A DNA stretch of 64,000 bases, taken from assembly GCF_042648145.1 (NCBI RefSeq), contig NZ_JBHRWV010000009.1, positions 235,425-299,424 on the forward strand, written 5' to 3'. This document shows, piece by piece, positions 1 through 7,734 of this stretch. Below the pieces are notes generated by a model. The model was not told the origin of the DNA. It searched no databases and saw nothing but the letters and a program-made list of their open reading frames with translations. Source of the DNA: Salinicoccus sesuvii (GTDB taxonomy: Bacteria; Bacillota; Bacilli; Staphylococcales; Salinicoccaceae). Numbering within the stretch: the stretch's first letter is position 1; each line of letters begins with the position of its first letter. A program made the position numbers and the translations under genes.

Positions 1-78
1 TTAAATGAAATGAGAGACATCTTGTTACCAAAACTTATGTCTGGAGAACTTGAATTACCTGAAGCACTGGAGGTGTAA
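1..78 (+). CDS. hsdS: Type I restriction specificity subunit HsdS, C-terminal fragment
   Basis: The first 26 codons are open and end with TAA. They encode a tail containing ILLPKLMSGEL, the usual ending of Type I restriction-modification specificity subunits, which recognise the DNA target and bridge HsdM and HsdR. The rest of the gene lies before the window. Only 2 bases separate its stop from the hsdR start, so the two are almost certainly co-transcribed. The call rests on a short stretch but the neighbour makes it firm. Confidence 0.85.
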   Translation, partial: LNEMRDILLPKLMSGELELPEALEV

Positions 79-80
79 CA

Positions 81-3000
81 ATGGCTTTCTTTACAGAAGA
101 TGATTTAGAACATCTATCAATGGAATGGTTCACACAAATTGGATATGAAGTGAAAACCGGTAATGAAATCAGTCATTCTGGCCTATACGCTGAGAGGGAT
201 AGTTTCAATGATGTCATTCTCGATCATCGTTTAGAGACCGCTTTACGTAAAAACAATCCAGAACTGAATACCAATGTCATTCAACAAGCCATTCACAAGA
301 TATCTATTGAACAATCCCCCAGCTTAATTGAAAATAACCTTATTTTTCATGAGTATATGACAAATGGGATTGAGGTGGAATACCATAACGACGAGGGTAA
401 GCGGTTCAATGCACTGGTCAAAGTCATTGATTTTGAAGTACCGGAAAATAATGATTTCCTGGCTGTGAACCAACTGGAAGTCGATAAAGGGTCATATAAA
501 AAAATACCTGACATTGTACTGTTCATTAACGGCTTACCGATTGTTGTCATGGAGCTTAAAAATGCGACAAATGAATCAGTCGGTGTACATGAGGGCTATA
601 ACCAGCTTCAAACCTATAAGAACACTGTGCCGCAATTATTTAATCATAATGCATTTTTAGTGACTTCGGATGGATTTAATACACTAGTCGGGTCACTGAC
701 AGCCAATTATGATCGCTTCATACATTGGCGTTCTAAAGACGGTAAAGTGGAAGCAACCACAGAAATCGCGAGCTTAGAGGTACTGATCTACGGCATGCTG
801 AATAAAGAAACGATACTTGATTTGATTAAACATTTCATCCTGTTTCAAAAGGCCAGTGATGGCAAAGCGGTAAAAATTGTTGCCGCTTATCATCAATACT
901 ATGCCGTCAATAAAGCAGTGGAGCGAACTTTAGAAGCCTCGGCAGATGGTGGAGATGGCCGGGGCGGTGTGATATGGCATACGCAAGGGTCCGGTAAAAG
1001 TCTCACCATGGTCTTCTTCAGTGGCAAGTTAATCAAAACAATGAACAACCCGACGCTTGTCGTTCTGACTGATCGCAATGACCTCGACAACCAGTTATTC
1101 GGCACCTTTTCGTCCAGTTCTGCATATGCGAGTGGTGGATTGTTAAGACAAAGGCCAAGTCAAGCAGACTCACGTAAAGAACTTGTCAATCTCTTATCTG
1201 TAGAATCTGGTGGCATTATCTTTACAACCATGCAGAAGTTTTCACCTGAAGAGGGTGAAGTGACAATGCCCGTGCTCACTGATCGACGTAATGTCATCGT
1301 TATGGCAGATGAAGCACATAGAACCCAATATGGCTTTAGTGCCAAGTTTGATGGAACAGGTGAAGAGGTCAAGTATGGCTATGCAAAATATTTGAGAGAT
1401 GCTTTACCAAATGCATCTTTCGTTGGTTTCACAGGCACCCCTGTGGCTTCAACAGATAAAAACACTGTGCAAGTCTTTGGTAACTATATCGATGTATACG
1501 ATATGACCCAGTCGGTGGAAGACGGCTCAACTGTGAAAATCTATTATGAGAGCAGAATCATTCCGCTGAACTTGCCGGATGATTTGAGCATAGATGATAG
1601 TTACGAAGATATTACTGAAGGCCAAGAGGATGATATTAAAAGCCGACTCAAATCTAAGTGGTCACGTGTGGAAGCTTTGGCTGGTGCGCAGCGACGCCTT
1701 GAGATACTCGCAAAAGATATTATCGAGCACTTTGATAAAAGGCAGGGTGCTATACAAGGTAAGGGCATGATTGTGGCAATGAGCCGCCGGATTGCTGTGA
1801 ATCTGTACGAGGAAATTGTAAAGTTAAGACCGGAATGGCATTCTGATGATGATCACAAAGGCGCAATCAAGGTTGTAATGACTGGTCAATCCAGTGATCC
1901 GGAGCACTTCCAAAGACACATCGGTCCAAAATCCCGTCGGGAACTATTGGAAAATCGGATGAAAGATGAAACGGATGAACTAAAACTGGTCATCGTGAGA
2001 GACATGTGGCTGACCGGATTTGACGTGCCTTCACTCCATACCATGTATGTCGATAAGCCGATGAAAGGGCATAACTTGATGCAGGCGATTGCCCGAGTCA
2101 ACCGCGTCTTTAAAGACAAGCCGGGTGGGTTAATCGTCGATTATATCGGCATTGCAGATAGTCTAAAAGAAGCACTCAAGGAATATACAGCAGACGACCG
2201 TGAGCAAACCGGTATTGATACTGAAAAAGCAGTAGAAGTGATGTTGGCTAAGTTCGAAGTGATCCAAGATATGTTGTATCAGCATGACTATTCAGGATTT
2301 GAATCCGATAGTCAGAGTGTAAGATTCAAAGCCATCAATGATACGATGAACTATATTTTGGGACTCAGCGAGAAAGACAAGAAACTTTTCATCAATACGG
2401 TCACAGAGCTTACTAAAGCTTTTGCGTTATGTGCAACTGAGCCAAATGCTCAGGAACTCAACCAAGAGATTGGATTCTTAAAAGCCGTTAAAGCAGGTTT
2501 AGTGAAGATCATGACACCACCTACAGGTGATGGTAAAGAGAGAAAAACACCGGCAGAGATTGATGCAGAAATCAATCAACTGGTATCCAAATCTGTTGTG
2601 CCGGACGAGATCATAGATATATATGACTCCTTAGGGTTGGAAAAGCCGGATATATCAATACTATCGGATCAATTCCTCGAAGATGTGAAAGTCTTACCAC
2701 AAAAGAATGTGGCCATTCTGCTACTCGAACGATTATTAAAAGGTAAGGTCAAATCCTTGATGAGAACAAATGCCACTAAATCCAAAAAGTTCTCTGAAAT
2801 GCTGGATAACGCTGTCAATCAATATAATAAGCGATCCATAGAATCATCCAAAGTATTGGAAGAACTCATCGAATTGGCGAAAGATATTGACCGGGCACAA
2901 AAAGAGGGAGAAGAACTCGGGCTGAGTGCAGACGAAATTGCCTTCTATGATGCTTTAGCTAATCATGAGACTGCGAAAGAGGTCATGGGAGACGAAAAAC

Positions 3001-3200
3001 TGAGAGCGATTGCACATGAGCTTACAAAAGCCATAAAAGAGAATATGAGTGTGGATTGGCATAAAAGAGGCAGTACACAAGCCAAAATGAGAGTCACAGT
3101 GAGACGACTTTTGAAAAAATATGGTTACCCACCTGATCTTCAAAAGATGGCAGTTGAACAGGTAGTTGAACAGGCTGAATTAATGGCAAGTGGTATATAA
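81..3200 (+). CDS. hsdR: Type I restriction enzyme R subunit HsdR
   Basis: 1039-residue motor and nuclease subunit of a Type I restriction-modification complex, which translocates unmodified foreign DNA and cuts it. An N-terminal PD-(D/E)xK nuclease is visible (Asp144, Glu158-Leu-Lys160). A superfamily 2 helicase core follows, with Walker A TQGSGKS at 301-307 and DEAH at 410-413; later helicase motifs include TGTP, VRDMWLTGFDVPSL and QAIARVNR. The C-terminal third is helical, as expected for the region that docks on HsdM/HsdS. Length is normal and no motif is broken. The ATG follows an AGGTG ribosome site that overlaps the hsdS end. It belongs to the element inserted at rlmH and reads into the TIR gene. 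Confidence 0.95.
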   Translation: MAFFTEDDLEHLSMEWFTQIGYEVKTGNEISHSGLYAERDSFNDVILDHRLETALRKNNPELNTNVIQQAIHKISIEQSPSLIENNLIFHEYMTNGIEVEYHNDEGKRFNALVKVIDFEVPENNDFLAVNQLEVDKGSYKKIPDIVLFINGLPIVVMELKNATNESVGVHEGYNQLQTYKNTVPQLFNHNAFLVTSDGFNTLVGSLTANYDRFIHWRSKDGKVEATTEIASLEVLIYGMLNKETILDLIKHFILFQKASDGKAVKIVAAYHQYYAVNKAVERTLEASADGGDGRGGVIWHTQGSGKSLTMVFFSGKLIKTMNNPTLVVLTDRNDLDNQLFGTFSSSSAYASGGLLRQRPSQADSRKELVNLLSVESGGIIFTTMQKFSPEEGEVTMPVLTDRRNVIVMADEAHRTQYGFSAKFDGTGEEVKYGYAKYLRDALPNASFVGFTGTPVASTDKNTVQVFGNYIDVYDMTQSVEDGSTVKIYYESRIIPLNLPDDLSIDDSYEDITEGQEDDIKSRLKSKWSRVEALAGAQRRLEILAKDIIEHFDKRQGAIQGKGMIVAMSRRIAVNLYEEIVKLRPEWHSDDDHKGAIKVVMTGQSSDPEHFQRHIGPKSRRELLENRMKDETDELKLVIVRDMWLTGFDVPSLHTMYVDKPMKGHNLMQAIARVNRVFKDKPGGLIVDYIGIADSLKEALKEYTADDREQTGIDTEKAVEVMLAKFEVIQDMLYQHDYSGFESDSQSVRFKAINDTMNYILGLSEKDKKLFINTVTELTKAFALCATEPNAQELNQEIGFLKAVKAGLVKIMTPPTGDGKERKTPAEIDAEINQLVSKSVVPDEIIDIYDSLGLEKPDISILSDQFLEDVKVLPQKNVAILLLERLLKGKVKSLMRTNATKSKKFSEMLDNAVNQYNKRSIESSKVLEELIELAKDIDRAQKEGEELGLSADEIAFYDALANHETAKEVMGDEKLRAIAHELTKAIKENMSVDWHKRGSTQAKMRVTVRRLLKKYGYPPDLQKMAVEQVVEQAELMASGI

Positions 3201-3221
3201 ATAACAAAGGGGAGTACTTGA

Positions 3222-4064
3222 ATGGCTATCAATGAATCAAATCTAAAAAGGGCAATTAGCAAGGAAACTTCTTTAACTAAGAAAGTAAAAGATAAAGAAA
3301 GAAGTAGAGCACGAGAACATAAAAGACTTGAAAGCAAAACTAAAAAGAAGAATCTTACAAACACAGATTTAACTGCTATTGATAGACTGAGAAAATCAAT
3401 TCTAAAATATGATTCTGAAATAGCAAATCTCTACCATGAGATTAGCAAAAACAAAGAAACTATCGAAAAATATCAAAACAAGGTAAATCAAGAAAATCTC
3501 AGACAACAAAGAGCAATGACAGCTACAATAACGAATAGTAATATTAACAACCAGAATTATTATAAAGAGAGTCAGCATACTCATGACGAGCTTTTAAAAT
3601 TGGCTAATGAAGTAAAAGGTACTGTAAAAAAGAAAGAAAATGTTGAATATGATGTGTTTCTATCACATTCACATAAAGACAAAATAGATTACGTTTCAAA
3701 GCTATCAGATATTTTGACCAAGAAAGGACTAATTGTCTTTGAAGATAGTAAAGTATTTAAAATAGGGGACAGTCAAACAGACATGATGAACCAAGGAATA
3801 CGTAATTCGAGATTTGTTGTATTATTTATTTCAGACGACTTTATGAAAAGTAAATGGTCTGAATACGAGTTTAAAGGGTTTTTAAATAGAGTTATGAAAG
3901 ATGATCAAGTTAAAATTTTACCAATTTGGCATAAAGTAAATGCTGAAGATGTGTATGAATACAATCCGTACCTTGTAGATTTATTTGCATTAAATACTTC
4001 TCAAGCTACTATCCAAGAAATTGCTGATAGTATATATGAGGTTGTGAATGAATCACAGAATTGA
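3222..4064 (+). CDS. Coiled-coil/TIR-domain protein, last gene of the hsd operon
   Basis: 280 residues. Residues 1-100 are highly charged (Lys, Glu, Arg) and predicted by eye to form coiled coil. Residues 143-255 form a TIR domain: box 1 YDVFLSHSHKDK, then the FVVLFISDDF strand, then SKWSEYEF, where Glu216 lies four residues after Trp212, the spacing of the catalytic Glu in NAD-cleaving TIR domains. Bacterial TIR proteins act as NAD-depleting or NAD-signalling defence effectors or as host-signalling decoys. Size and layout recall TirS proteins known from staphylococcal SCC elements. The start follows AAGGGGAG and lies 21 bases after hsdR, so it probably shares the hsd transcript. The gene is visibly more AT-rich than hsdR. 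Its actual role here is not shown. Confidence 0.85.
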   Translation: MAINESNLKRAISKETSLTKKVKDKERSRAREHKRLESKTKKKNLTNTDLTAIDRLRKSILKYDSEIANLYHEISKNKETIEKYQNKVNQENLRQQRAMTATITNSNINNQNYYKESQHTHDELLKLANEVKGTVKKKENVEYDVFLSHSHKDKIDYVSKLSDILTKKGLIVFEDSKVFKIGDSQTDMMNQGIRNSRFVVLFISDDFMKSKWSEYEFKGFLNRVMKDDQVKILPIWHKVNAEDVYEYNPYLVDLFALNTSQATIQEIADSIYEVVNESQN

Positions 4065-4070
4065 AAACAA

Positions 4071-4106
4071 AAAGACTTAGTATCAATTTTCTATATTAAG
4101 TCTTTT
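4071..4106. terminator. Bidirectional hairpin between the TIR gene and rlmH
   Basis: AAAGACTTA at 4071-4079 pairs perfectly with TAAGTCTTT at 4097-4105, flanked by A-runs on the left and T-runs on the right. It can end both the hsd/TIR transcript and the converging rlmH transcript. Confidence 0.7.
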
Positions 4107-4150
4107 AAGTCGTTCCCAGCCCCTAATAATCGATAATAATTTTACAAAAA

Positions 4151-4173
4151 CCTCATCAACGATGATACGCTTC
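4151..4173 (-). other. SCC-type attachment site at the 3' end of rlmH
   Basis: On the minus strand the last rlmH codons and following bases read GCGTATCATCGTTGATGAGG. This closely matches the staphylococcal SCC attachment core GCNTATCATAANTGATGCGG, differing at two stem-codon bases and one base after the stop. SCC elements integrate here through Ccr recombinases while keeping the rlmH frame intact. The restriction genes on the outer side support an occupied site. The partner copy and any ccr genes would lie before position 1. Confidence 0.75.
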
Positions 4174-4635
4174 ATTCTTTATAATCTTGTTAGCTCTATA
4201 AATTTGTTCCATAAGCATTACTTTCATCATTTGGTGAGGGTAGGTGAGTGTACCGAAACTGATTTCTTGGTCGGAACGCTGCTTAACCTTCTGGCCAATT
4301 CCATTACTTCCACCGATGATGAATACTACATCGCTCCTGCCTGTATTCATCCATTGTTGGTACTGGTCAGCTAATTGCTCGCTTGTATAATTTTTCCCAT
4401 GTATTTCAAGTGTGACTACATGCTGATTGTTCTTGATTCTAGATAATATTTTCTCTGCTTCTTTATCTTTGATGTGTTCTATATCTTTCTCACTCGCATT
4501 GTTTGGTTCTTTTTCGTCCGAAACTTCAATAAATTCCATTTTTACATAGGCGCTCAATCGTTTCTGATATTCTTCCACAGCCTGCTGCCAATACTTTTCT
4601 TTCAACTTACCCACAGTTATTAGAGTGATTTTCAT
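4156..4635 (-). CDS. rlmH: 23S rRNA (pseudouridine1915-N3)-methyltransferase RlmH (OrfX)
   Basis: 159-residue SPOUT-class methyltransferase that N3-methylates pseudouridine 1915 in helix 69 of 23S rRNA on assembled 70S ribosomes. The sequence opens MKITLITVGKLKEKYW, has the knot motif FIIGGSNGIG and ends EQIYRANKIIKNEAYHR, as in staphylococcal OrfX. Length is standard. ATG follows GGAGG at a 6-base gap. The gene lies downstream of walRKHIJ as in staphylococci, and its 3' end carries the SCC attachment sequence, so the C-terminus is a preserved insertion target. Confidence 0.97.
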   Translation of the reverse strand: MKITLITVGKLKEKYWQQAVEEYQKRLSAYVKMEFIEVSDEKEPNNASEKDIEHIKDKEAEKILSRIKNNQHVVTLEIHGKNYTSEQLADQYQQWMNTGRSDVVFIIGGSNGIGQKVKQRSDQEISFGTLTYPHQMMKVMLMEQIYRANKIIKNEAYHR

Positions 4636-4647
4636 ACATTTCCTCCC

Positions 4648-4824
4648 GTTTATCCACAGTTATTCCACATATCCACGGATAATTACTCATCTATTATGTA
4701 TATTATATTTAGTTAATCATAAAAAGCACATAAATATAAGAAAAACAGCCAGTAAAGCTATACTGACTGTTAAGTTATCCACATTTTTATACTTTACCCA
4801 CATTTATGACTATTTATCCACATA
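4648..4824 (+). other. Cluster of DnaA boxes outside oriC (rlmH-walJ intergenic)
   Basis: Three perfect TTATCCACA boxes occur at 4650-4658, 4775-4783 and 4814-4822. Near matches are TATTCCACA at 4661 and TTACCCACA at 4794-4802. All are in the same orientation and embedded in AT-rich DNA. This is a DnaA-binding array about 26-28 kb from the origin. It may titrate DnaA or regulate rlmH, whose start is 15 bases from the first box. Function is inferred only from the repeated motif. Confidence 0.65.
4738..4772 (-). terminator. Terminator of the wal operon
   Basis: In the minus direction ACAGTCAGTA (4770-4761) pairs with TACTGGCTGT (4754-4745), including one G-U pair, and is followed by TTTTC. It lies 80 bases after the walJ stop and between two DnaA boxes. 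Confidence 0.7.
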
Positions 4825-4850
4825 GTTTTCACACATTTCTGTGCATAACT

Positions 4851-5648
4851 TTATATTTGATATATCGTGGTTGGCACAGCCTTATCTGTATCGCTAATCA
4901 TTATATGATTGTCCGTATCGATATCGTACTGGTTCAGTACTTGCTCAACGCTCATTTTAGCCAGCTCTTTTATATTGTTGTCTAGACTCAAATGGCTCAA
5001 GTATATACGTTTAGTTCGATCTGTTATAACGTCACGCATGGCATGGGCAGCATCTTCGTTGGAGACGTGGCCAACATCGGAAAGTATCCTTTGCTTAGTC
5101 ACCCAAGGATATCTTCCCATTCTCAGCATATCAACATCATGATTACTCTCAAATACGAAAACATCGCTGTCTTTGATGATGCCTTTCATCTGATCGGAGA
5201 TATAGCCCGTATCTGTAATTACAGAAATTTTCTTGTTGTCTTTCATGAATGTGTAGAACTGAGGATCAATAGCGTCGTGTGAAACATTGAAAGACTGGAC
5301 GTTCATCCCGAGCAGTTCCTTCTCTTCCAGAGGGTTGAAGTGAAACCTTTGATCGCCATGTACAGCGATATCCTTAGCTTCTATTCTCTGCCATGTCTTC
5401 TCATTGGCATAGATTGGAATGCCATAGCGTTTCGAGATGACTTTAAGCCCCTTAATATGATCGCTATGCTCATGGGTAATGAGGATAGCATCGATATTGT
5501 TTAAAGACCTATCTAACGTATTCAGAGCTTCTTCGATTCTTTTACAGGAAAGTCCTACATCTATGAGCAAGCTGCCTTTTTCAGTTTCTATATACGTGCT
5601 GTTCCCAGTGGAACCGCTGGCTAACACGCTCATCTTCATTACTGTCAC
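4851..5648 (-). CDS. walJ: Metallo-beta-lactamase-fold hydrolase WalJ (YycJ)
   Basis: 265 residues with a metallo-beta-lactamase fold: the metal motif THEHSDHIKG, Asp in VSHDAIDPQF and a C-terminal YLSHLS. WalJ proteins are 5'-3' exonuclease-like enzymes of the conserved wal locus, linked to mismatch repair and coordination of cell division with replication. It is the last gene of walRKHIJ. The GTG start at 5648 overlaps the walI stop in GTGA, implying coupled translation; an internal ATG at 5639 is an alternative. Length and motifs match the staphylococcal protein. Confidence 0.93.
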   Translation of the reverse strand: MTVMKMSVLASGSTGNSTYIETEKGSLLIDVGLSCKRIEEALNTLDRSLNNIDAILITHEHSDHIKGLKVISKRYGIPIYANEKTWQRIEAKDIAVHGDQRFHFNPLEEKELLGMNVQSFNVSHDAIDPQFYTFMKDNKKISVITDTGYISDQMKGIIKDSDVFVFESNHDVDMLRMGRYPWVTKQRILSDVGHVSNEDAAHAMRDVITDRTKRIYLSHLSLDNNIKELAKMSVEQVLNQYDIDTDNHIMISDTDKAVPTTIYQI

Positions 5649-6421
5649 TCACTTTCAATTATATCTTCTGTTTCACTGATGGCATCGACGTAGATGCTCT
5701 TTTCGACGTCCTGGTCTGTGACTTGAAATTCCCATTTTGGTCTCAGAAGTACCTGTTCTTCATCGCTGAGGATAATGTAATATCCAAGTCTGGCATTTTC
5801 TATGACCGCTTCTCCTGAGATTCTTTCACGGAGATACAAGTCCGAGATAACTTGTCTCGGGTTTCTGACTGTGACCGGGGAAGTCTGGCTGTTTTCTCGT
5901 AGATTGCTTATATAGCCCTGTTCGTATTCCTCTGCCTCGGCACCTTCACCTCTATATAGTATACGTGCCGCTTCATGGTTGAAGATTGGATAGTCACCAT
6001 AATACTGGTTGAAAAGCATATAGTCCTCATTGCTCATTACATCATCATACTGGTAATCGCCGCCTCTGTAAACCTGCTCGTCTTTATGAGCTTCTAAAGA
6101 TGCCTGTTCCATCGCTGGAGCACTATCCCCAGTAGCGAAGTTTTCGTGCAAGATGTAGTCCTCATCAGTAACTTCGGCATTATCCTTGTCAATCTCTTCA
6201 ATTTCCTCAAAATCGATACGTTCTCCAGAAAGAATCGTCAATTGCTCTGGATTATATTCAGGAAGACGCGAGAGATCAATGTTTGTTGATTCCAGCACAC
6301 TTGGGGCGTCTTCTATCTCTCTGACGTCTTCTTGTTGCTTATTGTAGTACATCACTAAGAGTGCCACGTTGATGAGTAGAAATACAACAATGTAGAGGGA
6401 CTTAGTCAGTTTCCAATCCAC
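5645..6421 (-). CDS. walI: WalI (YycI), membrane regulator of WalK
   Basis: 258 residues with one N-terminal membrane segment (about residues 7-27, YIVVFLLINVALLVMYY) and an extracytoplasmic YycI-type domain. With WalH it forms a complex with the kinase WalK and adjusts its activity; in staphylococci it tends to activate, in Bacillus to inhibit. I place the start at GTG 6421, giving VDWKLTKSLY like the known family start. It has AAGGAGGG 8 bases upstream and shares one base with the walH stop. The open frame continues further upstream but lacks family similarity there. Confidence 0.9.
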   Translation of the reverse strand: MDWKLTKSLYIVVFLLINVALLVMYYNKQQEDVREIEDAPSVLESTNIDLSRLPEYNPEQLTILSGERIDFEEIEEIDKDNAEVTDEDYILHENFATGDSAPAMEQASLEAHKDEQVYRGGDYQYDDVMSNEDYMLFNQYYGDYPIFNHEAARILYRGEGAEAEEYEQGYISNLRENSQTSPVTVRNPRQVISDLYLRERISGEAVIENARLGYYIILSDEEQVLLRPKWEFQVTDQDVEKSIYVDAISETEDIIESE

Positions 6422-7734
6422 TACTGCAACCCTCCTTGATTGTAGCGCAGCCACTCTCCATCGTACTTCACATACCATTCGGGAGTGAAATTGACTAGAT
6501 TGAGTTCAGTCTGCTCTTCTGAAAAACGCAGGTTATAGCCAATGGTAATCTTCGACACTTTCTGGAGATCAAGCGAATCATTTAAAGCAATTTCATATCT
6601 GACATCTTCTATGCGTGCAAGTTGTTGCGTCTCTTCGCTTGGTACTTGTGCATTGATGTATAGTAGAGGCCGCTCATATTCAAACAGTGCATTGCTGCCG
6701 TATTTTGTGGTGGTAGTCATCGCAATTTCATCACTAAATACTGCATAGCCATTCATCGTATACCGATAAGTTGACTGGTTGCCTTCCTCTTCATAGTCAA
6801 ATAGGATATGTTCTGGTGCCAATCCGATATGGGAATTGAGGAAGTTGAAGCTACGCTGTATGGTACGATGGGGGTCGCGCTCTGAGGATAGAGATTCATT
6901 CAAGTTGGTATATACATAGTTGTAAGTTTCTGTATTGTAAGTTGCCAATCCGTTTTCCGCTTCATACACATATACGTTTTCATTCTGCGACACACTGAAT
7001 TCATCATCCATAAAAAGAATATCGTTGATTGTGTCTATGCTGATTTGTGCTGAGAGGTAACTCATCACGCTGACTTCACCAGGCGCATCTGGTCCATAGA
7101 TCGCCGTCTTGCTATTGGCAGTCTGCTGATTAGTAATGATGCCTGTGTAGTCTTCAAATGAGTCTTCATAGTCGTTGACGATGGATAGCAGATAGTCACT
7201 CTCCATATCCGTCTGGGCTATCGCCACACGATCCAAAGCTTCATTTAGCATGAAGAAGGTCACCTGGGGGGAAGCGATATCCACTACAATACGGTCGAAC
7301 TTGTAGTCGGGTAGTGTCTCCTCATATTCGAATCCGAGCACCTGAAACAATGATTTTGCAGGCATCTCTGATGGATAATCGACGATCAGAAACTCCTCAC
7401 TGCCATCTGCCTTCGTAGTAGGATCTAGGCGGTTCATATTGTTGTATACATTGATGTCGTCAATGGTAGTGCCATCAAGATATTCCCGGACGCCTACGAC
7501 GACCTCTTCATCTATCGTTCCTCTGGCTTCTTCTCCATTCACCCAGATGAGTTGATAGGCGCGCATGACACTATCAAATGGTACAGGTTCTCCCTGTCCG
7601 GTATTCGAAGTCGATTGGATAGAAGTATCGATCTGAGAAAATTCAGGCTGATAACTCCATACCATATACGTCAGGATGGCACTGCTGACAACGAGAATGA
7701 AAAGAATGATTGATTTGATTGTCTCCCTATGCAC
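6421..7734 (-). CDS. walH: WalH (YycH), membrane regulator of WalK
   Basis: About 437 residues: an N-terminal membrane anchor (SIILFILVVSSAILTYMVW), then a large extracellular YycH domain ending in PEWYVKYDGEWLRYN, like the staphylococcal protein. It works with WalI to tune the essential WalKR system controlling cell-wall hydrolases. The likely start is GTG at 7734, with GAGGAGG 9 bases upstream, overlapping the end of walK by 8 bases. ATG at 7761 is in frame but has no usable ribosome site. Tight overlaps show a translationally coupled wal operon. Confidence 0.9.
   Translation of the reverse strand: MHRETIKSIILFILVVSSAILTYMVWSYQPEFSQIDTSIQSTSNTGQGEPVPFDSVMRAYQLIWVNGEEARGTIDEEVVVGVREYLDGTTIDDINVYNNMNRLDPTTKADGSEEFLIVDYPSEMPAKSLFQVLGFEYEETLPDYKFDRIVVDIASPQVTFFMLNEALDRVAIAQTDMESDYLLSIVNDYEDSFEDYTGIITNQQTANSKTAIYGPDAPGEVSVMSYLSAQISIDTINDILFMDDEFSVSQNENVYVYEAENGLATYNTETYNYVYTNLNESLSSERDPHRTIQRSFNFLNSHIGLAPEHILFDYEEEGNQSTYRYTMNGYAVFSDEIAMTTTTKYGSNALFEYERPLLYINAQVPSEETQQLARIEDVRYEIALNDSLDLQKVSKITIGYNLRFSEEQTELNLVNFTPEWYVKYDGEWLRYNQGGLQ

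Noticed and set aside
1..4150. Insertion sequence or transposase at the left end
   Set aside because: No transposase or terminal repeats are seen; the attachment-like sequence in rlmH points to site-specific integration instead.
4625..4825. Open frame on the plus strand across the rlmH-walJ gap
   Set aside because: It lies over the DnaA-box array and terminator, has no ribosome site and has a low-complexity product.
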